From positions 1 through 35,284 of the forward strand of contig CACPHU010000011.1 of assembly GCA_902633855.1 (NCBI GenBank): a DNA stretch of 35,284 nucleotides, written 5' to 3'. The notes beneath the pieces are model-generated. The model made no database searches, was not told the origin of the DNA, and worked only from the letters and a program-made list of their open reading frames with translations. The stretch is from an uncultured OCS116 cluster bacterium. GTDB taxonomy: Bacteria > Pseudomonadota > Alphaproteobacteria > Rhizobiales > TMED25. Shown piece after piece: positions 8,314 through 16,511 of the stretch (its first letter is position 1; each line of letters begins with the position of its first letter). A program made the position numbers and the translations under genes.

Positions 8314-8988
8314 ATGGCAAATACCCTATTATCGTTAGAAAATGTATATCATAGATATAGTATATCCCGAGATATTTTTAATGATATAAGTTTGAATATC
8401 AAAGAGGGTGATTTTTATTTTATTACAGGATCTTCGGGTGCAGGGAAAACAACCTTTCTAAAAATTCTCTCGTCATCATTAAAGCCGACAAGCGGCAGCG
8501 TGTTATTTAGTGGGGTAAATTTAAATACAATACCTCAAAATAAGATCTACCTCATAAAACGGAAAATCGGCTTTGTTTTTCAGGATTTTCGATTACTACC
8601 CCATTTAACAACATACGAGAATGTTGCATTACCATTAAAAGTTCAAAATAAAAAAGAAAAAAACTACAAAAAGGATGTTATAGAGCTGCTCAATTGGGTT
8701 AATCTGGAGCATTGTGCCCATAGCTATCCAAATTATTTATCCGGTGGGGAACAACAGAGGGCCGCAATCGCAAGAGCTGTTATATCAACTCCAAAGCTTA
8801 TACTCGCTGATGAACCGACGGGTAACGTCGATTATGAAAATTCAAAAAAAATTCTCAGTCTCTTTAGTGAAATGAATAAATTAGGAACAACTATTATCAT
8901 AGCAACACACGATGAGAGTCTGATATCTCACAAGCGAGCGAGCATTATTAATATAGAAAATAATGGAATTAGGATACGAAGTAAGTGA
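8314..8988 (+). CDS. ftsE: Cell division ATP-binding protein FtsE
   Basis: ATPase of the FtsEX ABC complex, which in other bacteria couples divisome signals to periplasmic murein hydrolase activation. All ABC motifs are present: Walker A GSSGAGKTT (39-47), Q-loop region GFVFQDFRLLPHLTTYENVA (86-105), signature LSGGEQQR (142-149), Walker B LILADEP (162-168) and the switch histidine in ATHD. The FQDFRLLPHLT wording is typical of FtsE rather than LolD. An AGGA site precedes the ATG. The end overlaps ftsX by 4 bases (GTGA), so the two are translationally coupled. The ATPase looks intact even though its partner is reduced. Confidence 0.93.
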   Translation: MANTLLSLENVYHRYSISRDIFNDISLNIKEGDFYFITGSSGAGKTTFLKILSSSLKPTSGSVLFSGVNLNTIPQNKIYLIKRKIGFVFQDFRLLPHLTTYENVALPLKVQNKKEKNYKKDVIELLNWVNLEHCAHSYPNYLSGGEQQRAAIARAVISTPKLILADEPTGNVDYENSKKILSLFSEMNKLGTTIIIATHDESLISHKRASIINIENNGIRIRSK

Positions 8989-9623
8989 ATATAATTAACA
9001 AGGTGATTAATAAATCTGAAGCAAAAAGAGTAACGAAACAACTTGCTCCACGACCATCATCAATTATTTCAAGCACTAATTTTCACAGTAAATATCTATT
9101 TATTGTAATATCTCTTTTGAGCTATTTAATAACAATACTTTTGACATCATTTGTCATTCTTATTGGTCAGCCTGAATTTTCAGCATTATCCATTAGTATG
9201 ATACAAACTAGCCTAATATCGTGGGTAACGTTAATTTTTATAATTTTTATAATTATCTCATATATAATTATGTACGGAACTCATACTTCAATTATTTATA
9301 ATAGAAATACTATAAATCTATTAATACAACTTGGTGCTTCAAATAATTTTGTAATAAGCAAAATTGTCTACTCTTTCACAAAAATAGGTTTAACTGCTGG
9401 ATTGACTGGATCATTTACTGGATTAATAACAATTATCTTTATCAATCCATTCCTACTTCAAATTAGTGGGCTTTTTAATAATATCTCTGATTTAGTCGAG
9501 GTGTCATCCAACTCAGTGTATGCACAGTATTATATATTTATGTTAATACCTCTTTTTATTATTGCTGTCTGTTCCATATCATCATATGTGACCGTCAAAA
9601 GATTAGTAAAGAAATATTATTAA
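8985..9623 (+). CDS. ftsX: FtsX-like permease lacking the periplasmic domain
   Basis: Membrane partner of FtsE, but only 212 aa against roughly 300 in most proteobacteria. Predicted layout: cytoplasmic N terminus 1-36, helix 1 (37-61), a connector of about 15 residues, helix 2 (76-97), a cytoplasmic segment with NLLIQLGASNNFV (111-123) typical of FtsX, helix 3 (about 128-157), a loop, and helix 4 (182-203). The extracellular domain that normally lies between helices 1 and 2 (about 100 residues or more, which recruits EnvC-type activators) is essentially absent. The GTG start overlaps ftsE. Both helical ends align with the family and the frame is intact, so this looks like a domain loss rather than a frameshift. 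Confidence 0.8.
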   Translation: MNIINKVINKSEAKRVTKQLAPRPSSIISSTNFHSKYLFIVISLLSYLITILLTSFVILIGQPEFSALSISMIQTSLISWVTLIFIIFIIISYIIMYGTHTSIIYNRNTINLLIQLGASNNFVISKIVYSFTKIGLTAGLTGSFTGLITIIFINPFLLQISGLFNNISDLVEVSSNSVYAQYYIFMLIPLFIIAVCSISSYVTVKRLVKKYY

Positions 9624-9638
9624 ATTAATAATAGCAAG

Positions 9639-10232
9639 ATGTATAAAACACTAAAAATACTGAAAATACTTGCTTCAATTATGTGTGTCTCTATTCTTAT
9701 GCTTGATATCATTGATTTTGTAAGAATATTCAATGCGAAACCAACCATTATTGAAAAATCAGACACCATAGATGGAATAGTGGTATTTACAGGTGGTGAA
9801 GATCGTGTAAAAACCTCAATTGATCTTCTATCCAATGGTATTGCAAAACACCTGTTTATATCTGGCGTTAATCCGGGTACAAATAAATATAACATTTCAG
9901 ACCAAATACATATTGACGAGAATCTAATTAACTGTTGTATAGATCTTGGAAATGACGCAAAAGATACCTTTGAAAACGCAGTAGAGACCACTGGGTGGAT
10001 TAGAGAAAATCAATACAAAAATATAATTATCGTAACTTCTGATTACCACATGAAAAGAAGTTTACTGATTTTAAAAAATTTAAGTGAGGATACCAACTTT
10101 TTCCCTTATCATGTTAAAAGTAAGCTACTCAACGATATGAATATTACAAAATTTGAAAAACTAAGGATAATCGTACTTGAATATTCAAAATATCTATTTA
10201 CACGTTTAAAATTATTATTTGAATTTAATTAG
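9639..10232 (+). CDS. DUF218 / YdcF-like membrane-anchored protein
   Basis: A 197-residue protein with one N-terminal helix (about 8-30) followed by a DUF218 (YdcF/ElyC/SanA) domain. Family motifs seen are GIVVFTGGEDRVKTSIDLL (about 46-64), HLFISGVNPG, the ENAVET segment and IIIVTSDYHMKRS (about 129-141). Relatives are tied to envelope integrity (ElyC, SanA), but the reaction is not established. It sits between ftsX and plsC, its usual place in alphaproteobacteria. Its stop codon TAG forms part of the AGGTG ribosome site for plsC. Confidence 0.82.
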   Translation: MYKTLKILKILASIMCVSILMLDIIDFVRIFNAKPTIIEKSDTIDGIVVFTGGEDRVKTSIDLLSNGIAKHLFISGVNPGTNKYNISDQIHIDENLINCCIDLGNDAKDTFENAVETTGWIRENQYKNIIIVTSDYHMKRSLLILKNLSEDTNFFPYHVKSKLLNDMNITKFEKLRIIVLEYSKYLFTRLKLLFEFN

Positions 10233-10241
10233 GTGATTTTA

Positions 10242-10943
10242 ATGATAAGAGGAGTTCTTTATTATATTATTTTTTCTCTAAACCTATTAATATTTTCTAT
10301 CATTTTTTTACCTTTATTTTTCCTCCCGAGATCAATCGGGTTAATTATCTTGAGTTTTTGGGCAAAAGTATCTCAGAGTATACTTTACTATTTGTGTAAG
10401 GTTGATTTTGAAATTTATGGGCAAGAATTTATTCCAAAAGAGCAAGCATTAATTGCTTCGAAGCACCAATCAACTTGGGAGACAATCAATTTTCTCCATA
10501 TCTTAGATCAGCCGCCCATAATGATATTAAAAAAAGAATTACTATTTATTCCATTCTTTGGTCAATATGCACTAAAATTTGGTAATATTCCAATCAACAG
10601 AAAAGCTGGCATTTCTGCAATAAAAGATATGGTGAGAAAAGCAAAAAAAAGCAAAGACCAAAACAGATCTATATTAATATTCCCAGAGGGTACGAGAAGT
10701 GTAATTAATTCAGACCCAGAATATAAAAGAGGTATATTAGCTTTATATAAGAATTTAAAAATACCATGTGTGCCTGTTGCATTAAATTCAGGGCTATTTT
10801 GGCCAAAAAATAAACTGAGAAAGAAACCAGGTAAGATATTGGTTGAATTTCTGAAGCCCATTGAACCCGGTCTTGGTGATGATGATTTCATGGTACAATT
10901 AGAAACAAGGATTGAAGAAGCAACAAATCGACTTGTCAAGTAA
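10242..10943 (+). CDS. plsC: 1-acyl-sn-glycerol-3-phosphate acyltransferase
   Basis: Second acylation in phosphatidic acid synthesis at the inner membrane. Motif I appears as KHQSTWET, the HQSxWE version of H(x4)D/E common in alphaproteobacteria. Motif II is FGNIPINRKAG, motif III IFPEGTRS, and motif IV VPVALNSG. A hydrophobic N terminus anchors it. A GTG at 10233 extends the frame by three codons, but AGGTG at 10231-10235 is placed 6 bases before ATG 10242, so I use the ATG (233 aa). It is convergent with tyrA; the stop codons are separated by 11 bases. Confidence 0.92.
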   Translation: MIRGVLYYIIFSLNLLIFSIIFLPLFFLPRSIGLIILSFWAKVSQSILYYLCKVDFEIYGQEFIPKEQALIASKHQSTWETINFLHILDQPPIMILKKELLFIPFFGQYALKFGNIPINRKAGISAIKDMVRKAKKSKDQNRSILIFPEGTRSVINSDPEYKRGILALYKNLKIPCVPVALNSGLFWPKNKLRKKPGKILVEFLKPIEPGLGDDDFMVQLETRIEEATNRLVK

Positions 10944-10954
10944 CTCTAGGTGTC

Positions 10955-11863
10955 CTATTCGGACTCTAATTTTTTTATTGAGTCTAAGATTTTATTACGT
11001 TTGTTACGCGTCTCTGTGAATAGACTTTCAAGTTTATTTCCATTTTCCATTTTAATACTATCTTTTAGATCAGCTAAGCCGTCTATAAAGCTGTCAAGTA
11101 TTTCTATTACTGCGTCTTTATTATTTAAAAAAACATCTCTCCACATGATTGGATCCGATGATGCAACCCTCGTATAATCAAGAAATCCCCCTGCTGCATA
11201 TTTTGTGACTTCGTAATCTTTTTTATTTTCAAGTTTCGAGGCTGTATCAACAAGATTAAACGCAACTAGATGGGGTAAATGACTGATAGTCGCGAGTACA
11301 AGATCATGCATTTCAGGTGACATAATATCGACAGACATCCCGAGTTCTTCCCAAAAGAAAACCACCTTATCCAAATGCACTTTATCTGTATCAGTGTAAG
11401 GCGTTAATAGACAACATTTTTTGTAAAATAATTCAGCAAAACCTGACTCAGGACCTGAAAACTCAGTGCCTGCGATCGGATGCCCTGGTATAAAACTTAC
11501 ACCATCTGGTAAATATTTATCAATTTGGTCAATAACTGCTTTTTTTACAGAGCCAACATCTGTTATTATAGTGCCCTTTTTCAGATGTCCTTGGATATTT
11601 CTCATAATTTCGGCATTTGATCCAACAGGGGCGCACAAGATTATTAAATCAGCATCATTTACTGTTTCAACTAATGTATCAAAAATTTTATCCATATAAC
11701 CAAGCTCCCTAGCTTTCGCTCTAGTTGAAGCTGTTTTGGCATAACCAAAAACATTTCTGGCAATTTTATTTTTTTGAATACCCCTAGCAATTGATGACCC
11801 TATGAGTCCGATACCAACAATTGCAACTGTATCAAATATTATATTTTCTGATTTCATTTTCAT
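10955..11863 (-). CDS. tyrA: Prephenate/arogenate dehydrogenase
   Basis: NAD(P)-dependent oxidative decarboxylation of prephenate (or arogenate) for tyrosine synthesis. Rossmann motif VGIGLIGSSIARG lies near residues 16-28. LCAPVGSNAEI, GTIITDVGSVKKAV and FIPGHPIAGTEFSGPESG follow in the usual order. The conserved histidine stands in ATISHLPHLVAFNLV. There is no ACT or chorismate mutase domain (302 aa); the mutase is a separate gene two places upstream. The gene follows hisC on the same strand after 27 bases. Substrate preference between prephenate and arogenate cannot be read with confidence. Confidence 0.93.
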   Translation of the reverse strand: MKMKSENIIFDTVAIVGIGLIGSSIARGIQKNKIARNVFGYAKTASTRAKARELGYMDKIFDTLVETVNDADLIILCAPVGSNAEIMRNIQGHLKKGTIITDVGSVKKAVIDQIDKYLPDGVSFIPGHPIAGTEFSGPESGFAELFYKKCCLLTPYTDTDKVHLDKVVFFWEELGMSVDIMSPEMHDLVLATISHLPHLVAFNLVDTASKLENKKDYEVTKYAAGGFLDYTRVASSDPIMWRDVFLNNKDAVIEILDSFIDGLADLKDSIKMENGNKLESLFTETRNKRNKILDSIKKLESE

Positions 11864-11890
11864 AATCTTATCTTTTATTTAAAGCAGAAA

Positions 11891-13021
11891 TTATTTGGTA
11901 TTACAAACTTGTTCTATATATTCCCGTATTTTATCAAGAACGGTTCTATTTTGCTCTTTGCTACCAATCGTAACTCGGAGATGGCATGGAAGTCCATAAT
12001 CTGAGACATTCCTTACAAAAATATTATTTTTTATAAGATAATTATTCAGACCAACTACCATTTCTTGCTGCATTGTAGAATTTTTTTTAGCAAGATTTGT
12101 TAGATCTAATAGTAAAAAATTTGCAGCGCCACCGTGAACATGAATCTGAGCCTCTTCATATGCCTTTAGTAATTGAACCTTTTCATTAGAATTTAATTCA
12201 ACAGATTTAGCCACGTGATCATGATCCTCGATAGCAGCAGCACCGGCATTTATTGCAGCAGTCGAAAGATTAAAGGGACCTCTAATTTTATTTAGAACTT
12301 CGATTATGTGTAATGGCGCATATGCCCACCCAATTCTTAGTGCGGCAAGGGCATAAACCTTAGAAAAGGTTCTTGTCATTACAGTATTGGCTGTCTCTGA
12401 AATTAGACTTTTTCCATCAATATAATCCTGCTCTTGGGCATATTCGGCATATGCGCCATCAATTACCAATAGCACTCGCTCAGGTAATCGATCCCGGAGT
12501 TCATATAACTCGTTTTTATTTAAATATGAACCAGTAGGGTTATTTGGATTTGCAATAAATACAATCTTTGTTTTTTTTGTGACACAGTTTATAATGTTAT
12601 CTATATTTGCCTTTAGCCCAACTTCTTTTGCCGCGATTGGCGTACCATTATTTGTTAATGTGATTATTTTATATAATAAAAAAGCATGCTCGCTGTATAT
12701 AACTTCATCACCCGGCATCAGATAAGCACAAGCAATTAAGTTTAAAATTTCATCTGATCCTGCGCCACATATAATATTATTTACATTTACATCATGCAGT
12801 TCTGCTATTTTTTCTTTCAAAAGAGTACTGTTGCCATCCGGATATATCGAAAGAGACTTAGCTGAGTCAATATACGCTTTTACAGCTCTATCACTTGGCC
12901 CTAAGGGCGACTCATTTGATGATAGTTTTATTGCACCAATTGCCTGACTGCCCTTTCCGCCTTTGTAGCGACTTATGCCACGAATACCATCGCGGGGTTT
13001 TATCAAATTACTCAACTTCAT
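11891..13021 (-). CDS. hisC: Histidinol-phosphate / aromatic aminotransferase (HisC family)
   Basis: Class I/II PLP aminotransferase of the HisC family, 376 aa. Seen: NESPLGPS (36-43) in the substrate loop, GAGSDE (86-91), FIANPNNPTGS (155-165), the PLP aspartate region DGAYAEY (188-194), and the Schiff-base lysine K221 in TRTFSKVYALAALRIGWAY. Lying between chorismate mutase and tyrA, it probably also transaminates tyrosine or phenylalanine precursors; HisC-like enzymes with this dual use are known. No his genes are present here. Its start overlaps the end of the chorismate mutase gene by 14 bases. Confidence 0.9.
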   Translation of the reverse strand: MKLSNLIKPRDGIRGISRYKGGKGSQAIGAIKLSSNESPLGPSDRAVKAYIDSAKSLSIYPDGNSTLLKEKIAELHDVNVNNIICGAGSDEILNLIACAYLMPGDEVIYSEHAFLLYKIITLTNNGTPIAAKEVGLKANIDNIINCVTKKTKIVFIANPNNPTGSYLNKNELYELRDRLPERVLLVIDGAYAEYAQEQDYIDGKSLISETANTVMTRTFSKVYALAALRIGWAYAPLHIIEVLNKIRGPFNLSTAAINAGAAAIEDHDHVAKSVELNSNEKVQLLKAYEEAQIHVHGGAANFLLLDLTNLAKKNSTMQQEMVVGLNNYLIKNNIFVRNVSDYGLPCHLRVTIGSKEQNRTVLDKIREYIEQVCNTK

Positions 13022-13820
13022 CTCCGATTATTATTGGCGTGGCATATCTGCCGATGCATTGAATTTCGTCAATTATCGAAATATTATTAAATCCATTATC
13101 TACTTTATCTTTTATTGCTAACAAATAAAATTCCTCTGATAATTTTTTTATGAACTCATAGTCATCATCCAAATAGTCTTGAAGCAAAGTGGAAAGATAT
13201 TCTTTATCTATCAATTTTTTGTTCTCAATCTTAATTTTATAAAGATACGTATCATCTTCTGTAAAAAATTGATCAGGTTGACCAATAATATAAAGAGTTG
13301 GCTCTCCACTATTGCTTTGTATCTGTGGCAGTGTGCCGATTACAGATAGTTTTTTACCATCAATATCAAGCAATGAGGTACTATCATTTCTTATTACAAG
13401 AATACTTGAGTCTATATTTTTTTCTTTCTTTAGCAAATCAATCGCATTCTCATCCTCAATAAGATTATTAATTGAACCGAAATTATGAAGTATCAAATCT
13501 CGATTATTTTTCTTAATATTTTTCTCCATAATTATATTAAGCTTTGATTGTATCGCCGTATTAGCATTAATTATCCCTCGCCATATACCCCAAATCTGCT
13601 TCAGGTTGAACGAGCCTAAATTTGAATTATTTAATTCTCTTAATATTTCCATTTCACGAGATGGTTGAAAAACCGATAGATTGTTTACATTCTTGAATTT
13701 TGCAACTTGTTTTACAATATCTGCCCTCTCAAGAATAATTCCCTGCAAACGAGTATTAATCTGATCAAGGCGTATCCTCAACGCTCTGAGTTCATTATTG
13801 ATTTTTGTTTCTTCTACCAT
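13008..13820 (-). CDS. AroQ chorismate mutase with a divergent C-terminal domain
   Basis: Converts chorismate to prephenate. The N-terminal 95 residues fit the AroQ helical mutase: LRALRIRLDQINTRL (11-25), LERADIVKQVAKFK (30-43), VFQPSREMEILREL (50-63) and IWRGIINANTAIQ (79-91). Residues about 100-270 are not recognisable as a prephenate dehydratase by eye: no clear TRF motif or ACT signature is seen. I recall mutases with a similar degenerate, dehydratase-like tail at this locus in other alphaproteobacteria, so it may be regulatory or a dead domain. First gene of the mutase - hisC - tyrA operon, divergent from metX. Confidence 0.8.
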   Translation of the reverse strand: MVEETKINNELRALRIRLDQINTRLQGIILERADIVKQVAKFKNVNNLSVFQPSREMEILRELNNSNLGSFNLKQIWGIWRGIINANTAIQSKLNIIMEKNIKKNNRDLILHNFGSINNLIEDENAIDLLKKEKNIDSSILVIRNDSTSLLDIDGKKLSVIGTLPQIQSNSGEPTLYIIGQPDQFFTEDDTYLYKIKIENKKLIDKEYLSTLLQDYLDDDYEFIKKLSEEFYLLAIKDKVDNGFNNISIIDEIQCIGRYATPIIIGDEVE

Positions 13821-13943
13821 TTTGCTTAAGTGATTGATAGTTCCATAGTTATTTTTTGAAATATATCGTAAATATTATTACTATATAAAGCATATAGTTG
13901 TTAAATAATAGACAATATTTAAATTTAAATATATCTAAGTTAT

Positions 13944-13955
13944 TCTAATATTAGA
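13944..13955. repeat. 12-bp palindrome in the aromatic/metX divergent spacer
   Basis: TCTAATATTAGA is a perfect palindrome. A second one, GCATTAATGC, lies at 13975-13984 just before the metX -10 box. The 189-base spacer 13821-14009 is the longest gap in the window and must hold two promoters. These could be operators, but in DNA this A+T-rich short palindromes also arise by chance. Confidence 0.3.
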
Positions 13956-13987
13956 GAATTATTAAAATTTCTATGCATTAATGCGAA

Positions 13988-13993
13988 TATAAT
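13988..13993 (+). promoter_or_regulatory. Probable -10 box for metX
   Basis: A perfect TATAAT whose predicted transcription start (about 14000) lies only some 10 bases before the metX ATG at 14010. No clear -35 box is found, and no Shine-Dalgarno sequence is seen in the short leader. A promoter for the opposite-strand operon must lie between here and 13821 but I could not pick one out. Confidence 0.4.
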
Positions 13994-14009
13994 AAACCAG
14001 TAAAATAAG

Positions 14010-15113
14010 ATGACAAAATTAGTCAAATATACCACTAATGATTTTAATTTAGCTTCAGGAAAATCAATTTCACCCCTCGAAATTGCATACGAGACATATG
14101 GAAAGCTCAATAAAGACAAAACAAATGCCGTTCTAATATGTCACGCACTTACCGGTGATCAATATGCATGCGCTATTAATCCAATAACAAAAAAACCAGG
14201 TTGGTGGGATATTCTCGTTGGAAAAGGTAAACCAATCGACACTGATAAATATTTCATAATTTGCTCAAATGTTTTGGGGGGTTGTATGGGGACAACCGGT
14301 CCAAAATCACAAAACTTAATCACGAATGAACCATATGGGCTTAATTTTCCAGTAATAACAATCAGCGATATGGTAAAATCACAAGTATTACTCTTGGACC
14401 ACTTAGAAATACCAAAAGTTTTGACAGTAATTGGTGGATCAATGGGGGGCATGCAGGTACTGGCATGGATGTCTGAATATCCAGATCGAATAAAATCAGC
14501 AATTCCTATTGCTACTGCTGCGTATCATACCTCGCAAAATATTGCGTTCCATGAAGTTGGGCGGCAAGCAGTAATGGCTGACCCAAAATGGCATGAAGGT
14601 AAATATTTTGAACATAATACCTCTCCTGAAAAAGGTCTATCGGTAGCACGAATGACAGCCCATATTACCTATTTATCTGAAGTTGCCCTACAAAATAAAT
14701 TTGGAAGAAATTTACAAGATAGAGCAAAAAAAACATTTAGCTTTGATGCTGACTTTCAAGTCGAGAGCTATCTACGATATCAAGGTGTTAATTTTGTTAA
14801 AAGATTTGATGCAAATAGTTATCTTTTCTTAACGAGAGCTATGGACTATTTTGATTTGATTTCGGAAAATGATGGGGTTTTAGCGAATGCATTTAATGAT
14901 TTAAATGCCTCTGTTTGTGTCATTTCTTTCACAGGTGATTGGCTATTTCCATCCACCGAAAGTAAAAAAATTGTGCATGCATTAAATTCAAAGGGTGTTG
15001 ATGTAAGTTTTATAGATATTGAGTCGAACAAGGGGCATGACGCATTTCTTATGGATGAGCCAGCAATGTTTAAAACGATACGTGGTTTTTTGGAAGCACA
15101 ATATGTTAAATAA
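14010..15113 (+). CDS. metX: Homoserine O-acyltransferase MetX
   Basis: Activates homoserine with an acyl-CoA as the first committed step to methionine. Alpha/beta-hydrolase fold of 367 aa with [10 protein letters not shown] (45-54), nucleophile Ser144 in [20 protein letters not shown], the acid residue in FTGDWLFPS and the histidine in [10 protein letters not shown]. Family length is typical. Members labelled MetX use acetyl-CoA or succinyl-CoA; the donor cannot be decided here by eye. metW follows 17 bases later, the usual pairing in alphaproteobacteria. Confidence 0.94.
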   Translation: MTKLVKYTTNDFNLASGKSISPLEIAYETYGKLNKDKTNAVLICHALTGDQYACAINPITKKPGWWDILVGKGKPIDTDKYFIICSNVLGGCMGTTGPKSQNLITNEPYGLNFPVITISDMVKSQVLLLDHLEIPKVLTVIGGSMGGMQVLAWMSEYPDRIKSAIPIATAAYHTSQNIAFHEVGRQAVMADPKWHEGKYFEHNTSPEKGLSVARMTAHITYLSEVALQNKFGRNLQDRAKKTFSFDADFQVESYLRYQGVNFVKRFDANSYLFLTRAMDYFDLISENDGVLANAFNDLNASVCVISFTGDWLFPSTESKKIVHALNSKGVDVSFIDIESNKGHDAFLMDEPAMFKTIRGFLEAQYVK

Positions 15114-15130
15114 TCATGGATAGGTCATAG

Positions 15131-15748
15131 GTGGATATGAGTAATAGGTTTGATTTTTTAATTATTGAAGAAATGGTGGAGCTTGGTTCTAAGGTTTTGG
15201 ATATTGGGTGCGATGATGGATCCCTATTGAAAATGCTGCAGGATAAAAAGAAAGTTGATGCGCGTGGTATAGAATTATATTCAGATCGGGTAAATTTATG
15301 CCTCGAAAAAGGGCTTCCTGTCGTTCAAGGAGATGCAAACTTTGACCTTGAAATGTACCCGGATAATAGCTTTGATTATGTCATTTTGAGTAAAACCCTT
15401 CAATCTGTAAATAGGCCGCGGGATATACTTGAGCAGCTACTTCGTATTGGTAAAAAAGCAATTGTCTCCATTCCAAATTTTGGTCATTGGAAGGTCAGAC
15501 TTTACCTGGTACTAAATGGACAAATGCCTATGACTCCATCACTGCCAGCTAAGTGGTATAATACTGAGAATATACACCTGTGTACTATTAATGATTTTTT
15601 GAGTTTATGTGATGAAATTAACATTAAAATTATCAAATCTGTAGCTCTCGATAAAAATGGGGCACAGTTAAACTTTGCAAACCGAATACGTTCTGTTAAC
15701 TTGATAGGTGAACAAGCAATATTCTTACTTAAAAAAAATAATGACTAA
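15131..15748 (+). CDS. metW: Methionine biosynthesis protein MetW
   Basis: Class I SAM-dependent methyltransferase-like protein, 205 aa. Motif I is VLDIGCDDGSLLKML (about 22-36), followed by GIELYSDRVNLCLEKGLPVVQ and the MetW-type segment SIPNFGHWKVRLYLVLNGQMP. MetW partners MetX and is needed for efficient homoserine acylation in some bacteria; no methyl acceptor is known. Start choice lies between GTG 15131, with TAGGT upstream, and ATG 15137, whose nearest AGG is too close; I keep GTG. The end overlaps gloB by 8 bases. Confidence 0.9.
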   Translation: MDMSNRFDFLIIEEMVELGSKVLDIGCDDGSLLKMLQDKKKVDARGIELYSDRVNLCLEKGLPVVQGDANFDLEMYPDNSFDYVILSKTLQSVNRPRDILEQLLRIGKKAIVSIPNFGHWKVRLYLVLNGQMPMTPSLPAKWYNTENIHLCTINDFLSLCDEINIKIIKSVALDKNGAQLNFANRIRSVNLIGEQAIFLLKKNND

Positions 15749-16511
15749 ATTTGAAATACATCAATTTATATGCAGGACAGATAATTATGGAGTGCTTGTC
15801 TCAGATGCCGATACAGGCTTAACAATGTCTGTTGATGCCCCTGATGCTAAGAGAATTGATGAAGAACTTGAAAAAAAGAAACTTAATTTAACTCACCTTT
15901 TAATTACACACAAACATCAAGATCACATTGACGGAATTGAATATTTAAAAAATAAATACAACTGCATTGTGTTGGGTCCTGAATCAGAAAAAGACCAAAT
16001 ACCTCATTTGGATATAACACTCATCGGTGACGAATATATAGACTTCTCAGGATCACCAATTAGGGTGATAGAGACACCAGGTCATACTCTCGGTCACATT
16101 GTTTTCTTTTTTGAAAGAGAGAAAATTTTATTTGCTGGTGATACATTATTTCTTATGGGTTGCGGCAGAGTTTTTGAAGGAACCCACGAGCAGATGTTTG
16201 AGTCAATCAAAAAAATTAGGGATTTACCCATTGATACAGTTATATATTGTGGACACGAGTACTCTTTGGCAAATGCAAAATTTGCCATATCAATTTATCC
16301 AGATAATGAAAATATTGGCAATAGATATGAGCATATACAAAAAGCAGTCTCAGAAAAAAAGTGCTGTCTGCCTACAACTTTAGAACGAGAATTGAGGACA
16401 AACCCATTCTTAATGTATGATGATCCTGTTTTGAAAAATAAATTAGGTAAGATTAAATCAACAGACTTAGAAGTTTTTTCCGAGACGCGAACACAAAAAG
16501 ATAATTTCTAG
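15741..16511 (+). CDS. gloB: Hydroxyacylglutathione hydrolase (glyoxalase II)
   Basis: Hydrolyses S-lactoylglutathione to lactate and glutathione in methylglyoxal detoxification. The binuclear metal motif is THKHQDHIDG, with later ligands in ETPGHTLGH, FAGDTLF and CGHEYSLANAKFA, and the C-terminal ELRTNPFL segment typical of true glyoxalase II. Frame extension to GTG 15708 is possible, but ATG 15741 gives the conserved opening (MTKFEIHQFICRTDNYGVLV) and 256 aa, the family norm. It overlaps metW by 8 bases and shares a 4-base stop-codon overlap (CTAG, 16508-16511) with the convergent thiolase. Confidence 0.93.
   Translation: MTKFEIHQFICRTDNYGVLVSDADTGLTMSVDAPDAKRIDEELEKKKLNLTHLLITHKHQDHIDGIEYLKNKYNCIVLGPESEKDQIPHLDITLIGDEYIDFSGSPIRVIETPGHTLGHIVFFFEREKILFAGDTLFLMGCGRVFEGTHEQMFESIKKIRDLPIDTVIYCGHEYSLANAKFAISIYPDNENIGNRYEHIQKAVSEKKCCLPTTLERELRTNPFLMYDDPVLKNKLGKIKSTDLEVFSETRTQKDNF

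Noticed and set aside
8985-9623. FtsX as a frameshifted pseudogene
   Set aside because: The single frame runs from a start coupled to ftsE through four helices to a natural stop. The loss sits exactly at the inter-helix domain, which a frameshift would not produce.
13821-14009. SAM-II or SAM-V riboswitch before metX
   Set aside because: I looked for the GATAAA...GCTAAAAA pseudoknot core and its pairing arm and did not find them. The short distance from the -10 box to the ATG also leaves no space.
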